Below, one piece after another: positions 44,916 to 55,156 of a stretch of 64,000 bases of DNA (position 1 is its first letter; each line of letters opens with the position of its first letter). The notes under the pieces were generated by a model. It was given only the letters and a program-made list of their open reading frames with translations. It was not told the DNA's origin and did no database searches. This stretch comes from Pseudomonas frederiksbergensis (GTDB taxonomy: Bacteria > Pseudomonadota > Gammaproteobacteria > Pseudomonadales > Pseudomonadaceae). The position numbers and the translations under genes are program-made. The stretch lies in contig NZ_CP017886.1 of NCBI RefSeq assembly GCF_001874645.1, positions 186,001-250,000 on the forward strand, in the 5' to 3' direction.

Positions 44916-45791
44916 TTATTGGACAGAGAGTCTACGGCGACTGTACAAGCCGCCCAACAAACCGGTGAGGCATCCGACGAGCAACCCGCCGACGTGCGCC
45001 GCATTGGCAATTTCGCCGAAGCCGATCATCGAGATCAGCCCCGACATACACAGCAGCAGCCACACCAGCATCATCACCAACACCCCGCGAGGCAGGCGAT
45101 AAGCCGGGTTCGGCGACAACAACTGGTAGATCCAGCAATGCCCGAGCAGGCCATAAAGTACCCCGGACAGGCCGCCGAACAACGTCGGGCCGCCGTAATA
45201 ATACTGGGCGTAGTTCGACACCAGACTGAACAGCAACGTCAGCCCCAGCAAATTGATACTGCCCTGACGCGACTCGATGCGCCGCCCCAGTTCCCAGTAC
45301 CACATGCCGTTCATGGCCAGGTGGAGAATGCCGAAGTGGATCAGCATGGGTGTCACCAGACGCCACCACTGCCCCGCAGCCAGACTGTCGGCCAACGGCG
45401 TGAAATGGATGTACTCGCCCACCACGCGAAACTCTAGGAACGTCAGCCAGTGCATCGTATCGAGGTTCTCACCGAGCAGCGTCACCGCACCGACGATCAT
45501 GCTCAACAGCAGAATCAGCGCTGTCACCGGGCTGTGGCGCAGTTGCTCGACGAACCCGGGACGCTGAATATTCGCGTGTGCAGCCGGTATATCCAGTTGA
45601 TGTTCGGGATCGCCCGCAGGATACCGTTCGTACAGCGAGCGCACGTCTTCGCTGATCGCGTCAGGCACCCAGAGCACCTGTTCGCCGGCTTCTTCGCTGA
45701 CCCGATGCGGCACGTGCATGCGTTGCAGCAATTGGACGAAACCACTGAGATCCACCGCCAGCGGCAGACGTAAAACAGCAACAATACTCAT
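44916..45791 (-). CDS. Rhomboid-family intramembrane serine protease
   Basis: 291 residues. A soluble N-terminal domain (1-90) is followed by about six to seven membrane helices. Catalytic Ser lies in GGLSGVLYGLLG, catalytic His in NAAHVGGLLVG; the first-loop signature MNGMWYWELGRRIE (Asn and WR-like motif) follows HFGILHLAMN. Cleaves membrane proteins within the bilayer, substrates unknown. The start overlaps the preceding phosphoesterase gene by four bases (ATGA). Confidence 0.93.
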   Translation of the reverse strand: MSIVAVLRLPLAVDLSGFVQLLQRMHVPHRVSEEAGEQVLWVPDAISEDVRSLYERYPAGDPEHQLDIPAAHANIQRPGFVEQLRHSPVTALILLLSMIVGAVTLLGENLDTMHWLTFLEFRVVGEYIHFTPLADSLAAGQWWRLVTPMLIHFGILHLAMNGMWYWELGRRIESRQGSINLLGLTLLFSLVSNYAQYYYGGPTLFGGLSGVLYGLLGHCWIYQLLSPNPAYRLPRGVLVMMLVWLLLCMSGLISMIGFGEIANAAHVGGLLVGCLTGLLGGLYSRRRLSVQ

Positions 45792-46759
45792 TGCAATACC
45801 TCTGGCCGTTCGACATCGACCCAGACAAATTTGCGTGGATCGAGACGGGTTTCCTGGTCCAGCCGATAGGCCACCAGCTTGCCGTACAACACGGCGCTGT
45901 AATCCAGACAGGCCAGGTTCGGACGGATCGGCGCCGGTTTGCCACTGCGCCAGTAGTGCCCGACAAACAACAGCGGTTCGTCGATGCCGTAGCGCAACAG
46001 GGTATCTTTTTCTACCGGCGACAGCGGCGTGCGGGCCACGGGCTCGGGCAAGGCGTCCGGCTGGAACACAATGTCGCCATAGGTTTGCGGGTTGTCTTCC
46101 CAGAATTTGGTGCGGAAGAACGAGCGCGTCAGACCGTCGCCGCTGGTCATGGTCAAACCGTGCGGCAGGCGCATGTCGGTGCCGCGCAGCAAGCGGTCGA
46201 ACGCCATGCAGGCGAAACTGCCGGAAACCGCCGCCGCCTGGACGAAGTGCTCATCGACGCGACCGTCGTGGTGTTGCGCGCGCAGCACGTCGATCAGGCC
46301 ACCGTCCCAGCAGGCATGGACCACCCGGAAGCGCCCGGCGTCGACGAACAGCGGCATCTCGTAGAACCACGCGAGAAAGTCATGCCAGTCCGCCGGGTGA
46401 TCAGCAAACTGGGTCAGGGTCTCATCGATAAGACGGGCATGCCGTGGCGTGTGATCGCGCACGTACTGCTTGCCGCTGCCGGGGGGTGCCGGGGTGCTCC
46501 AGCCGAGCGCGTTGAATTCATGATTGCCCATGATGCACAGCGCCTGACCGGCCTCGACCATGTCGTGAACGATGTGCAGCGCTTCGCGAATCCGCGGGCC
46601 GCGGTCGATGACATCACCGAGAAACACGGCCATGCGTGACGGATGGCGCCAGACGCCAGCCAATTTTTGGTACCCGAGCCGGTCCAGCAAATGCTCAAGG
46701 GTATGAGCGCAACCGTGCACGTCACCGATCAGGTCGTAGCTACGCGCGGGATCGAGCAT
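45788..46759 (-). CDS. Metallophosphoesterase (PPP/ApaH-like)
   Basis: 323 residues with complete calcineurin-type motifs: DLIGDVHGC (9-17), FLGDVIDRGP, MGNHEFNALG, and later His motifs (VHACWDG, FVGHYW). PPP-type phosphatase, perhaps acting on phosphoprotein or dinucleotide substrates. Its ATG overlaps the nadK stop (TGATG) and its end overlaps the rhomboid gene, so the three are co-transcribed. Confidence 0.92.
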   Translation of the reverse strand: MLDPARSYDLIGDVHGCAHTLEHLLDRLGYQKLAGVWRHPSRMAVFLGDVIDRGPRIREALHIVHDMVEAGQALCIMGNHEFNALGWSTPAPPGSGKQYVRDHTPRHARLIDETLTQFADHPADWHDFLAWFYEMPLFVDAGRFRVVHACWDGGLIDVLRAQHHDGRVDEHFVQAAAVSGSFACMAFDRLLRGTDMRLPHGLTMTSGDGLTRSFFRTKFWEDNPQTYGDIVFQPDALPEPVARTPLSPVEKDTLLRYGIDEPLLFVGHYWRSGKPAPIRPNLACLDYSAVLYGKLVAYRLDQETRLDPRKFVWVDVERPEVLQ

Positions 46760-47649
46760 CAGTCGCCTCCACCACCCAACCGGCTGCCCCAGCCAAGCTT
46801 GGTCCGGCAGACTTCGTAGTAGTTGTGATCCAGCGGATGAATCAACCGCAGTTTCTGCGCCTTCTTGCTCACAGTGATGGTGTCACCGGGGGCGCAGGTG
46901 AAGTGATTCTGCCCGTCACAGGAGACTTGCGGGTAAATCTGCATATCCTTGGACACGACGATTTTCAGCTCGCTGTTTCCATCGACCACAATTGGCCTTC
47001 CTGACAAGGTATGGGGGTACATCGGCACAATCACAATGGCATCGAGCTTGGGATGCATGATCGGGCCACCGGCTGAGAGCGCATACGCCGTCGAACCGGT
47101 GGGTGTCGCGACGATCAGACCGTCGGCCTTTTGGCTGCAGACGAACTGGCCGTCGATGTACAACTCGAACTCGATCATCCGCGTCGACTTGCCGGGGTGC
47201 AGCACCACGTCGTTCAGCGCGTCGCCCTGGCCAATGGCCTCGGCGTGACGGCGAACTTCGGCCTGCAAAAGGAAGCGGTTTTCGACCAGATAGTGCCCGT
47301 CGAGCACTTCGGCGACTTTGACTTCCAGCTCATCCGGGCGAATGTCGGTCAGAAAGCCCAGGTTGCCGCGGTTGATCCCCAGCACCGGAATGTTGTGCCG
47401 TGCCAATGCCCGAGCGGCGCCCAGCAGGCTGCCGTCACCGCCAACGACAATCACCATGTCACACACTTCACCGAGCATCTTGCGCGATGAGGTTTGCAGG
47501 CCATGGCCGGGCAGGACTTCGGCGATGGTGTCCTCGAGAATCACATGCAAGTGCCGGTCAAGGAGGAATCTTTTCAGTCGGCGAACGGTATCCAGCACCT
47601 GCGAACTGCCCAGGCGACCGATGATGCCGATATTGCGAAATTGCTCCAT
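46759..47649 (-). CDS. nadK: NAD kinase
   Basis: 296-residue enzyme phosphorylating NAD to NADP. The GGDGS motif ([15 protein letters not shown]), [16 protein letters not shown] and [16 protein letters not shown] are diagnostic. The start [12 protein letters not shown] at 47649 is the family norm; the frame extends to 47685 but without conservation. First gene of nadK-phosphoesterase-rhomboid; divergent from the DUF1853 gene across about 100 bases. Confidence 0.96.
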   Translation of the reverse strand: MEQFRNIGIIGRLGSSQVLDTVRRLKRFLLDRHLHVILEDTIAEVLPGHGLQTSSRKMLGEVCDMVIVVGGDGSLLGAARALARHNIPVLGINRGNLGFLTDIRPDELEVKVAEVLDGHYLVENRFLLQAEVRRHAEAIGQGDALNDVVLHPGKSTRMIEFELYIDGQFVCSQKADGLIVATPTGSTAYALSAGGPIMHPKLDAIVIVPMYPHTLSGRPIVVDGNSELKIVVSKDMQIYPQVSCDGQNHFTCAPGDTITVSKKAQKLRLIHPLDHNYYEVCRTKLGWGSRLGGGGD

Positions 47650-47753
47650 GGGGCTCCTGCGAGGGTCTGCGACGGCGAAAAACACGATTATGGGCGAAAG
47701 CGGGCCGTAGACAAAATCCTTTCAGCCGCGAACCAAAGCGCTATGCTCGCAAG

Positions 47754-48704
47754 ATGACCTTATTTCCTGACTTGCTTACTTTGCCTCGTCAGTTGCGCCA
47801 TCCCGAAGTGCGCGACCTGGCCTGGGTCATCCTCGCGCCACCGATGCTCAGCGAAACACCCTGGCCACAACGCCATCCACTGGCTGGCAGCGACTGGGTA
47901 CAAGCCCCCGAACGACTGGAACACTGGCTGCTTCAACTGGATCAGGACAGCCGTGAATTGCAGCGTTGGCTGGCGCTCGGCCCGACTCGTCGTCTGGGCC
48001 TGTATTACGAACGCCTCTGGCAGTTTGCCGTGCAGCACGCGCCGGGGGTCGAGTTGATTGCCGCCAACCTGCCGATCCGCCGCGAGGGCCATACCCTGGG
48101 CGAGTTGGACATGCTGCTGCGTGACCGCGACGGCGTGCATCACCTGGAGCTCGCGATCAAGCTGTACCTGGGACCACAGAACGGCAACGGCCAAAACACC
48201 GCCCAATGGCTTGGCCCGGGCTGTCACGACCGACTGGACCGCAAGCTGGCGCATCTGACCCACCATCAACTGCCGATCTCCGCTCGCCCCGAAAGCCGCG
48301 ATGCGTTGGCCGCGCTGGACATCCTGCGGTTCAGCGCACACCTGTGGCTGGGCGGTTATCTGCTGTATCCGTGGCCCGGCAAAGCCCGGTCACCCGACTG
48401 TGCCCATCCGCAGCACCTCAAAGGACGCTGGCTGCATCAACGAGACTGGGCACACTTTATCGCCCAGAGCCCGCCCGGTCGCTGGCAACCATTGCCACGA
48501 CACGCCTGGCTCGCGCCCGCCCACTATCCTGCCGAGCACACGTGGGACCGCACGCAACTGGAGACCTGGCTGACCGGGCTCGACCCTCAGGCGCCCGCAC
48601 AGTTGCTGGTACGCCTGACCGAAAACGGCGACGGTGACTGGGACGAAGCCGAGCGGCTGTTTCTGGTGGCGGATCTGTGGCCGAACGTACCGGGGCAGAG
48701 TTGA
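47754..48704 (+). CDS. DUF1853 family protein
   Basis: 316-residue soluble protein, typically Trp/Leu/Pro-rich. Blocks [19 protein letters not shown] at the N-terminus, [14 protein letters not shown] and [26 protein letters not shown] are characteristic of DUF1853. The LDML-(x)n-ELAIK pattern resembles a PD-(D/E)xK nuclease core, so nuclease-fold ancestry is possible. Divergent from nadK. No known role. Confidence 0.88.
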   Translation: MTLFPDLLTLPRQLRHPEVRDLAWVILAPPMLSETPWPQRHPLAGSDWVQAPERLEHWLLQLDQDSRELQRWLALGPTRRLGLYYERLWQFAVQHAPGVELIAANLPIRREGHTLGELDMLLRDRDGVHHLELAIKLYLGPQNGNGQNTAQWLGPGCHDRLDRKLAHLTHHQLPISARPESRDALAALDILRFSAHLWLGGYLLYPWPGKARSPDCAHPQHLKGRWLHQRDWAHFIAQSPPGRWQPLPRHAWLAPAHYPAEHTWDRTQLETWLTGLDPQAPAQLLVRLTENGDGDWDEAERLFLVADLWPNVPGQS

Positions 48705-48789
48705 GCCTTGTGGCGTCTGAACGGGCACCTCAGATTAATCGCGGACTCAGGATTTACAGCTGCCACGGGTTATTGGTGAGGTTGCGATA

Positions 48790-49893
48790 TCACAAACGGA
48801 TCACATGCCCCTCGATCGCCGCGATTTTCCCATGAAACAGCCGCGAAATCACCGTTTGCGCCGCTTCAAGTCCATCACTCTCCACCACCCTGAGCAATGG
48901 GTTGGCCGGTGCCGTCACTTTCCGATAAAACTGCTGAACCCCCTCGCCGAAATACTGGCTGAGCCGCTGCGCCCCCCATTCGGCGCTGCGTTTGCGAATC
49001 TGGATCGGTGCAAAGAAAAACGCCGGCTGCGGCCCTGTTATAGCGCTCAATTGCGGCTCATCCGTGCTCTGGGCGGAACCTGCAAAGCAGCTGTAAACCA
49101 ATCGCTCGGCAAAATGCAGATGCACTTGATCGCGCAAGTCCAGGTCGCCGGAGAAGTCCACGTACAACGTCGGACGGTCAGCGGGCAACGAGGCCAATTC
49201 GGCGTACCCGAGCGTACGCTCGTAACACCCGAGATGTTCAACAAACGCCTTGTTTCCGGTCGATGTCAGTGCCACTCGTTCCAGATTTGACTGACCCTCC
49301 AGGCAAACCGCAGTGCCGAAAGCGGTTTTGCTCGAAGCGCTGGAGAACACCAGACGAGTCGCACCGAAGAACTGATTGTCTTGCAGGAAATCCGCCAACA
49401 TCAACGACGTCAAAAACAGCGGATTTAGCAATATCTGCAGGTTTTCGAACGCCTCGCTGTAGTACCGATCCCAGCTGCAACGGGTGTACTGGTTGTAAGT
49501 CGATGACAGTGTTTGACGGTGCTCCACGGCATCATAAAAGCCGCGCTCGGTCACCCGGTCCGGACGTACCCAAAGATGACTGGCCAGTGGAAAGTACCCA
49601 TAAAAGCGCTCCCCTACCGCAATGCCATCGACTTCAGAGGCCAGCACATCGGCAAACCCCCAGGCCGGGATGTGGCCCCACTCCGATTGTCCTGTCGGAA
49701 AGAACCCCCAGTAATTCATCAAGTCGCCATAGGCTGCGTAGGAGATGTTATTGGTGGTTAGCGCGCAGCGATCAATTTTCAGGATCACTTCACCCGCCGC
49801 CGGAATAAGGCTGCGCTGTTCACGCTCGACACGACTCTGGTCGATGGCGTTTTTACGAGTGATCAGCCGTGTCACCGTGCCAGGGCTTTGCAT
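48790..49893 (-). CDS. DUF2855 family protein
   Basis: 367 residues of the DUF2855 family, distantly related to MDR (zinc-free alcohol dehydrogenase-like) proteins: LKIDRCALTTNNISYAAYGD and WGFADVLASEVDGIAVGERFYGYFP resemble the GroES-like half, and VFSSASSKTAFGTAVCL the nucleotide-binding half. No zinc ligands are seen. Single gene, convergent with DUF1853. Function unknown, possibly an oxidoreductase. Confidence 0.85.
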   Translation of the reverse strand: MQSPGTVTRLITRKNAIDQSRVEREQRSLIPAAGEVILKIDRCALTTNNISYAAYGDLMNYWGFFPTGQSEWGHIPAWGFADVLASEVDGIAVGERFYGYFPLASHLWVRPDRVTERGFYDAVEHRQTLSSTYNQYTRCSWDRYYSEAFENLQILLNPLFLTSLMLADFLQDNQFFGATRLVFSSASSKTAFGTAVCLEGQSNLERVALTSTGNKAFVEHLGCYERTLGYAELASLPADRPTLYVDFSGDLDLRDQVHLHFAERLVYSCFAGSAQSTDEPQLSAITGPQPAFFFAPIQIRKRSAEWGAQRLSQYFGEGVQQFYRKVTAPANPLLRVVESDGLEAAQTVISRLFHGKIAAIEGHVIRL

Positions 49894-49992
49894 TGTTCCT
49901 ACTCCTTGTCGCGTGGCTGTCCAAAATTCAATGGTTCGATCAACAGCCGACTGGCCAGCACTTCCTCAGCGCAAGCACTGGCCGCCACCCGA

Positions 49993-50550
49993 TCACGCCT
50001 TGTTAAATTGCTCGACCCACTCAGCGTAGGCGTTGATGAAGTTCTGCAAAAACGGCCGGACCGACTCGGACACCTTGCCCGAGTCGTCGAACGCCGAACC
50101 GGCGTTGCTCAGGTAGGCTTCCGGTTGCTGCATGCAGGGCACATTGAGAAACACCATGGATTGACGCAAATGGTGGTTAGCACCGAAACCGCCGATAGCG
50201 CCGGGCGAAGCGCTGATCACCGCACCCGGTTTACCGCCCCAGGCACTCTTGCCATAAGGCCGGGAACCGACGTCAATGGCGTTCTTCAGGGGCGCAGGCA
50301 CCGAGCGGTTATATTCCGGTGTCACAAACAGCACCGCGTCGGATGTCCTCACCTGATCACGGAAAGTGCTGTAGGCTGCCGGCGGTGTTACGTCGATGTC
50401 TTCGTTGTAGAGCGGCAGGTCGCCAATCTCGACGATGTTCAGCCTGAGGTTTGCCGGTGCCAGTTCAGCCAGCGCCAGCGCGACTTTGCGGTTGATCGAC
50501 TGTTTTCTCAAGCTGCCAACCAGGACAGCAACCGTATAGACCTTGCTCAT
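49993..50550 (-). CDS. NADPH-dependent FMN reductase
   Basis: 185-residue flavodoxin-like reductase (ChrR/YieF type). The phosphate loop VGSLRKQSINRKVA, the PEYNRSVPAPLKNAID motif and the pattern KPGAVISASPGAIGG are typical. Reduces quinones, flavins or chromate using NAD(P)H. Single gene; a TTTTCCT/AGGAAAA palindrome lies about 100 bases upstream. Confidence 0.92.
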   Translation of the reverse strand: MSKVYTVAVLVGSLRKQSINRKVALALAELAPANLRLNIVEIGDLPLYNEDIDVTPPAAYSTFRDQVRTSDAVLFVTPEYNRSVPAPLKNAIDVGSRPYGKSAWGGKPGAVISASPGAIGGFGANHHLRQSMVFLNVPCMQQPEAYLSNAGSAFDDSGKVSESVRPFLQNFINAYAEWVEQFNKA

Positions 50551-50650
50551 TGGGAATTCCCGACTATCTGGCTAAAGGAGCCTGTAGTTATAGATGATTC
50601 GGCAGCACTTCACGTGCTCCTTGTCGCGGAATAGCAGTTAAGTACTATTT

Positions 50651-50666
50651 TTTTCCTGTAGGAAAA
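50651..50666. promoter_or_regulatory. Palindrome TTTTCCT-GT-AGGAAAA between divergent genes
   Basis: A perfect seven-base inverted repeat with a two-base centre lies between the FMN reductase (-) and the 78-residue protein (+). Its position suits a repressor or activator site controlling either gene, perhaps redox related. No known binding-site consensus was matched with certainty. Confidence 0.35.
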
Positions 50667-50734
50667 CTTACCAAGCTTATCGACGGTCTACAGAACCGCA
50701 AATTGAGTGACTTATCTCCAGAGGTTCTAAGCAG

Positions 50735-50971
50735 ATGGCAGCAGTACTCGTCGGACAATTCCATGCAAGAGACGCGGAAGGCCGTGTTTATTCAGTGCAT
50801 GAGTTCCAGGAATCCACCCCGTCGCAGGACGGTATCGCCGGCCCTGCGCCTGTCACCACCTATAAGCTGGCTATTGGCGATCGCGTGAACAAACTCGATG
50901 ACAACGAATTTGTATTGGTGCAATCGGGCGTCACCATCACCCGTGAGCCCGAATCAAACGTCGCCTCATAA
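50735..50971 (+). CDS. Conserved hypothetical protein, 78 residues
   Basis: Small soluble protein starting at ATG 50735 with AGAGG about 14 bases upstream. Composition and coding bias are like its neighbours. The pattern (VGQFHARDAEGRVYSVHEFQ, YKLAIGDRVNKLDDNEFVL) suggests a small all-beta fold. Not recognised; no partner gene. Confidence 0.7.
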   Translation: MAAVLVGQFHARDAEGRVYSVHEFQESTPSQDGIAGPAPVTTYKLAIGDRVNKLDDNEFVLVQSGVTITREPESNVAS

Positions 50972-51058
50972 GCGACCGTTATGAGCTGAAGTCATAGGCA
51001 CGGACTTGGGTTAGGATTCAGTCACTGACCCCTCACCTGCCGAACATGGACTTCATGC

Positions 51059-51952
51059 ATGCGTTTACGTCATATCGAAGTGATCCAGGCGCTCCTGCAA
51101 ACTGGTCATCTGGGCACCGCTGCCGAGATGCTGCAACTGCCGGTGGCCGGGGTCGAGGGGATTTTGCGCGAAGCCGAGGATCAACTCGGCTTCATGCTGT
51201 TTGCCAGCGTGCGCGGGCGCTTGCAGGCCACCCGCGAGGCGCGGGAGTTGCAGGTCGAGATTGCTCACGTCTACGAAGCGCTTGAACCGGTGCAGCGGCT
51301 GGCCAGCAGCCTCAAACAGTACCTGGCGCCCCCGTTGCGGATCATTTGCACGCCACCCTTGGCGCAACAGTTGTTGCCACAGAGCATTGCCACCCTGCGT
51401 CGACGTTTCCCGGATGCGCCCTGCTCGCTGCTCAGCCAACCCACGCGTGAAATCGTCAGAAGCCTGCTGCTGCGTGAAAGCGATCTCGGCTTGAGCCTGC
51501 ACGACCCCGACCACCCCGACATTCAGTGTCAGGTCGTTGCCCAAGGCAAACTCCAGCTCCTGGCGCCCCATGGCTGGCTGCAACCCAAGCAAAAATACGT
51601 TTCAGTGCAGGACCTGGCCGGCCAGTCGATGGTCGGGCTGGAAGGCCACGACCCGCTCAGCGTGATGTTTGAGAGCAAGCTGCACGCCTTGCGCCCGGCA
51701 CCGGTGGTGCAAACCCGGGTTCAGACCCATCAGATGATGCGCAGCATGGTCGAGGCCGGCGAAGGTCTGGCCGTTGTCGATCCGTTTACCGCGATCGGCG
51801 CCAAGGCCAGTGGCCTGGACGTTTGCCCGCTGTCACCGGCCGTCCCTATCAGCCTCTACACCTTGACCCTCAACAATGCGGCCATATCTCCTGCCATCCA
51901 GGCACTGCTGGACATCATCAAGGAACAAGCCGAGGCGATGTTGGCGAGCTAA
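51059..51952 (+). CDS. LysR-family transcriptional regulator
   Basis: 297 residues: N-terminal winged helix-turn-helix (MRLRHIEVIQALLQTGHLGT, AAEMLQLPVAGVEGILREAE) and a type 2 periplasmic-binding-like effector domain (about 90-290). The HTH is slightly diverged from the canonical S-x-S-Q. Its 3' end overlaps that of the convergent acetyltransferase gene by 35 bases. The target is unknown. Confidence 0.9.
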   Translation: MRLRHIEVIQALLQTGHLGTAAEMLQLPVAGVEGILREAEDQLGFMLFASVRGRLQATREARELQVEIAHVYEALEPVQRLASSLKQYLAPPLRIICTPPLAQQLLPQSIATLRRRFPDAPCSLLSQPTREIVRSLLLRESDLGLSLHDPDHPDIQCQVVAQGKLQLLAPHGWLQPKQKYVSVQDLAGQSMVGLEGHDPLSVMFESKLHALRPAPVVQTRVQTHQMMRSMVEAGEGLAVVDPFTAIGAKASGLDVCPLSPAVPISLYTLTLNNAAISPAIQALLDIIKEQAEAMLAS

Positions 51953-52532
51953 GCGGATTTTCCAACGGATTATCGAACAACCGATACCAGAACAACGCCA
52001 CCTCAGCAGTGTGCGGGTCGATGCCGCGATAACGCAGGTGATCGATGCCACCCATGACATAGCCGCAACGCTCATACAGCCGGCAGGCTCCCAGGTTGTT
52101 GTTCTGGGTTTCCAACATGATGCCCGGCAGTTTCTTCTTGCGACTCCAGAACTGCGCGACATCCAGCAACGCCTTGGCCACCCCGTGGCGACGCGCCGGG
52201 GCGTGCACCGCCAGCTCATCGATATGGGCAAAACCGTTCCAGTTAGTGCTGATCACGATGTGCCCCACCGGGGCATCGTCGAGAAACGCCATGAAAATCG
52301 CGCTGTCGGCCGCGTTCTGGTAACTGGCGAACTCTTGCGGGTCAATGCCGTAGCATTTGCGGTAGGGCGTGATGGTTTCCAGCGGCCACTGATCCACCGG
52401 TTTATTGATCTCTGCGGCCGCGTAAGCCCGGACCTCAAAACTGAAGTCGCTGCCCCAGATATACGCAGCGAATCCCTGATCGGCGACACGTACCGCCAGA
52501 CCCGGGTGCTTGGGGTTGATGACCGGTTGCAT
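51918..52532 (-). CDS. GNAT-family N-acetyltransferase
   Basis: 204 residues. Acetyl-CoA-binding motif A appears as IDELAVHAPARRHGVAKALL (R/Q-x-x-G-x-G/A as RRHGVA), followed by LETQNNNLGACRLYERCGY, the usual GNAT motif B. ATG 52532 follows the decarboxylase stop by 14 bases, so the pair is probably one operon; acetylation of a polyamine or decarboxylation product is an attractive but unproven idea. Confidence 0.9.
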   Translation of the reverse strand: MQPVINPKHPGLAVRVADQGFAAYIWGSDFSFEVRAYAAAEINKPVDQWPLETITPYRKCYGIDPQEFASYQNAADSAIFMAFLDDAPVGHIVISTNWNGFAHIDELAVHAPARRHGVAKALLDVAQFWSRKKKLPGIMLETQNNNLGACRLYERCGYVMGGIDHLRYRGIDPHTAEVALFWYRLFDNPLENPLSSPTSPRLVP

Positions 52533-52546
52533 ACTGGGAAAGGTCC

Positions 52547-54802
52547 TCAAAGCTTGATGCAATCGACGGTGTAACACCGCCCATTGCCCTCGTCTTCATG
52601 CTGCAGACCGTGCACATCGGCGACGAAACCCGGGAAGCTGCTGTCGAACGTGCGGGCGAACGTCAGGTAATCGATGATCGAGCGCGTCGACTCGGTGAAG
52701 CGCTCGCCCGGCATGATCAGCGGAATCCCCGGCGGGTACGGCACCAGCATCACCGCAGCGATGCGTCCCTGCACATTGTCGATTGACACCGCCTCAACCT
52801 CGCCACGGACCAATTGATCATAGGCGTCGGCCGGTTTCATCGCGACTTCCGGAAGCACCGTGTACATGCGTTTGAGGTGCTTGGCCGTGGCGTTGCTGCG
52901 GTAGCAGGCGTGCAATTGATCGCACAGGTCACGCAGCCCCATGCCCTGATAACGTGCCACGTCTCGTTGCGCGACACACGGCAGACACGCCGCCAGACTG
53001 ACGTTGGCGTCGTAGTTGCGTTTGAATTCGAGCAACTCGGTGAGCAAGGTGCTCCATTTACCCTTGGTGATGCCCATGGAAAACAGCACCAGAAATGAAT
53101 ACAGACCGGTTTTTTCCACCACCAGCCCGCGTTCCCAGAGGAACTTGCTGACCACTGCCGCTGGAATCCCCCGCTCGCTCAGTGCGCCACCCGCCGTCAG
53201 TCCCGGCATCACCAGCGTCACTTTGATCGGGTCCAGTAGCACGTAATCTTCCGCGATGTCGCCAAAACCGTGCCAGTCAGCTTCGGGCTGCAACAGCCAG
53301 TCCGAGGTCGTCACCCGGTTTATCCCCTCCACCAGCAGTGGTTGCCAGATTGAGAACCACCAGTCGTCGGCGGCGATGTGCTGGCGCAGGTTGGCCAGCG
53401 CCCGGCGAAAACTCAGGGCTTCATCGAACATTTCCTGCAAAAGCGAACGACCAGCCGGGCCTTCCATCATCGCCGACGCCACATCCAGCGAGGCGATGAT
53501 GCTGTATTGCGGTGATGTGGAGATATGCATCATGAACGCTTCATTGAAACGGTCGCGGTCCAGTTGCCGAGCGCCACCGTCCTGCACGTGAATCATCGAT
53601 GCCTGACTGAAGGCCGCCAGCAGTTTGTGAGTGGAATGAGTGGTAAACACCAGCGGACTGTCTTCAGTGCGCGAGGTGCCCATGCCATAACGCCCGGCGA
53701 AGAACTCGTGAAACGCCGCATACGCGTACCAGGCTTCGTCGAAGTGCAAGACTTCGACGCTGTTGCCCAGGGTTTGCTTGATCAGCTCGGCGTTGTAGCA
53801 GAGGCCGTCGTAAGTCGAATTGGTCACCACCGCCAATTTGACCTTGGGCTCTCGGCCCTTGGTCAGCGGGCTCGCGTCGATTTTGGCCTGGATCGATTCG
53901 CGGCTGAATTCACTCAGCGGAATCGGCCCGATGATCCCCAGTTCATTGCGCTCCGGACACAGGTACAACGGAATCGCCCCGGTCATGATGATCGAGTGCA
54001 ACACCGATTTGTGGCAGTTACGGTCCACCAGCACCAGATCATCACGTGCGACCATGGCTTGCCAGACAATCTTGTTGGCCGTCGAAGTGCCATTGATCAC
54101 GAAAAACGTGTGATCAGCGCCGAAATTACGCGCCGCACGCGCCTCGGCTTCCGCCAGCGGCCCAGTGTGGTCCAGCAGCGAGCCGAGCTCCGGCACCGAG
54201 ACCGACAAGTCCGAACGCAGGGTGTTTTCCCCAAAAAACTGGTGGAACGCCTGCCCTACCGGGCTTTTGTGATAGGCCACGCCACCACCGTGCCCTGGGG
54301 TGTGCCAGGAATAGTTGGAATCGGCGGTGTGTTGCACCAATGCCTTGAAAAACGGTGGCAGCAAGCCATCGAGGTAGCTGCGCGCCGCACGGGCGACCTG
54401 GCGCGCCAGAAACGGCACGGTGTCTTCGAACAGATAAAGAATGCCGCGCAACTGGTTCAATTCGCTCATGGCATCGGCCGGGGCATTTTCCAGGGTGACC
54501 TGCTCGCCCAGGGCAAAGATCGGCAAATTCGGTGCACGGGCACGGGCCACGCGAATCAGCTCGACCATGTTCTGTAAAAGGTGGGTGTTTTCCCCGGCGC
54601 CTTCGGCGGCAATCAATATGCACGCGAGGCCGTGGTGAGTCGAAGCGACCAGTCGTCCTTCGGCGTAGTCCACGGCCGAAAAGATGCTGAAGCCTTCCTG
54701 TTCCAACTCCCGGGCGATGCCGCGCACACGATCACCGGCGACCGTGTCAGCCTTGATGTCGCGGTGGACAATAAGGACCGGGAACTTCAAGTCTTTATAC
54801 AT
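52547..54802 (-). CDS. ldcA: Lysine/ornithine/arginine decarboxylase, probably LdcA-type
   Basis: 751-residue PLP-dependent fold type I decarboxylase with N-terminal response-regulator-like wing domain (1-130), core (about 150-550) and C-terminal domain. The PLP Schiff-base lysine lies in TTHSTHKLLAAFSQ near residue 390, and HFDEAWYAYAAFHEFF holds the cofactor Asp. WHTPGHGGGVAYHKSPVG is diagnostic. Length equals P. aeruginosa LdcA (751, from memory), which makes cadaverine from lysine; specificity is not provable by eye. In P. aeruginosa it lies near dnaQ, as here apart from the type VI insertion. Confidence 0.88.
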   Translation of the reverse strand: MYKDLKFPVLIVHRDIKADTVAGDRVRGIARELEQEGFSIFSAVDYAEGRLVASTHHGLACILIAAEGAGENTHLLQNMVELIRVARARAPNLPIFALGEQVTLENAPADAMSELNQLRGILYLFEDTVPFLARQVARAARSYLDGLLPPFFKALVQHTADSNYSWHTPGHGGGVAYHKSPVGQAFHQFFGENTLRSDLSVSVPELGSLLDHTGPLAEAEARAARNFGADHTFFVINGTSTANKIVWQAMVARDDLVLVDRNCHKSVLHSIIMTGAIPLYLCPERNELGIIGPIPLSEFSRESIQAKIDASPLTKGREPKVKLAVVTNSTYDGLCYNAELIKQTLGNSVEVLHFDEAWYAYAAFHEFFAGRYGMGTSRTEDSPLVFTTHSTHKLLAAFSQASMIHVQDGGARQLDRDRFNEAFMMHISTSPQYSIIASLDVASAMMEGPAGRSLLQEMFDEALSFRRALANLRQHIAADDWWFSIWQPLLVEGINRVTTSDWLLQPEADWHGFGDIAEDYVLLDPIKVTLVMPGLTAGGALSERGIPAAVVSKFLWERGLVVEKTGLYSFLVLFSMGITKGKWSTLLTELLEFKRNYDANVSLAACLPCVAQRDVARYQGMGLRDLCDQLHACYRSNATAKHLKRMYTVLPEVAMKPADAYDQLVRGEVEAVSIDNVQGRIAAVMLVPYPPGIPLIMPGERFTESTRSIIDYLTFARTFDSSFPGFVADVHGLQHEDEGNGRCYTVDCIKL

Positions 54803-55156
54803 GGGGCTCGGCGTCCTGAGGCGGCAGACCGTAGTCTGCCAATACCCTCAGGGTAGAGGGTTGAGGCTGATGTGGCGAGAGGACAGATTATCAGGGACAC
54901 ACACGGTCAATGTAGGCGCTGGCGAAGGCTCGGGCCGCGTTCGGACGATCTTTTGACCTTAGAGCCCCTCCAAGGCGATTTGCGTGACGGGCAACGAATG
55001 GCCTGATGGGGCTTGACCTATTACGGCAACGTCCTTCAATCCTTCGGGACCTCTCCTACATTTTCCCCTCTGCGATTTTGTTAGCGTTCGTGTCATTACA
55101 GCTGGATGACTCGATTCAGGTGTGAGAGTCCTTAGCCATCGCAGAAGGAACAATGG
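54803..55156. other. Divergent ldcA-vgrG intergenic region
   Basis: 354 bases with no gene I can support. It must contain both promoters. AAGGA at 55145-55149 is the vgrG ribosome site. A frame reading 54959-55393 on the minus strand is antisense to vgrG and is not credible. Confidence 0.7.
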
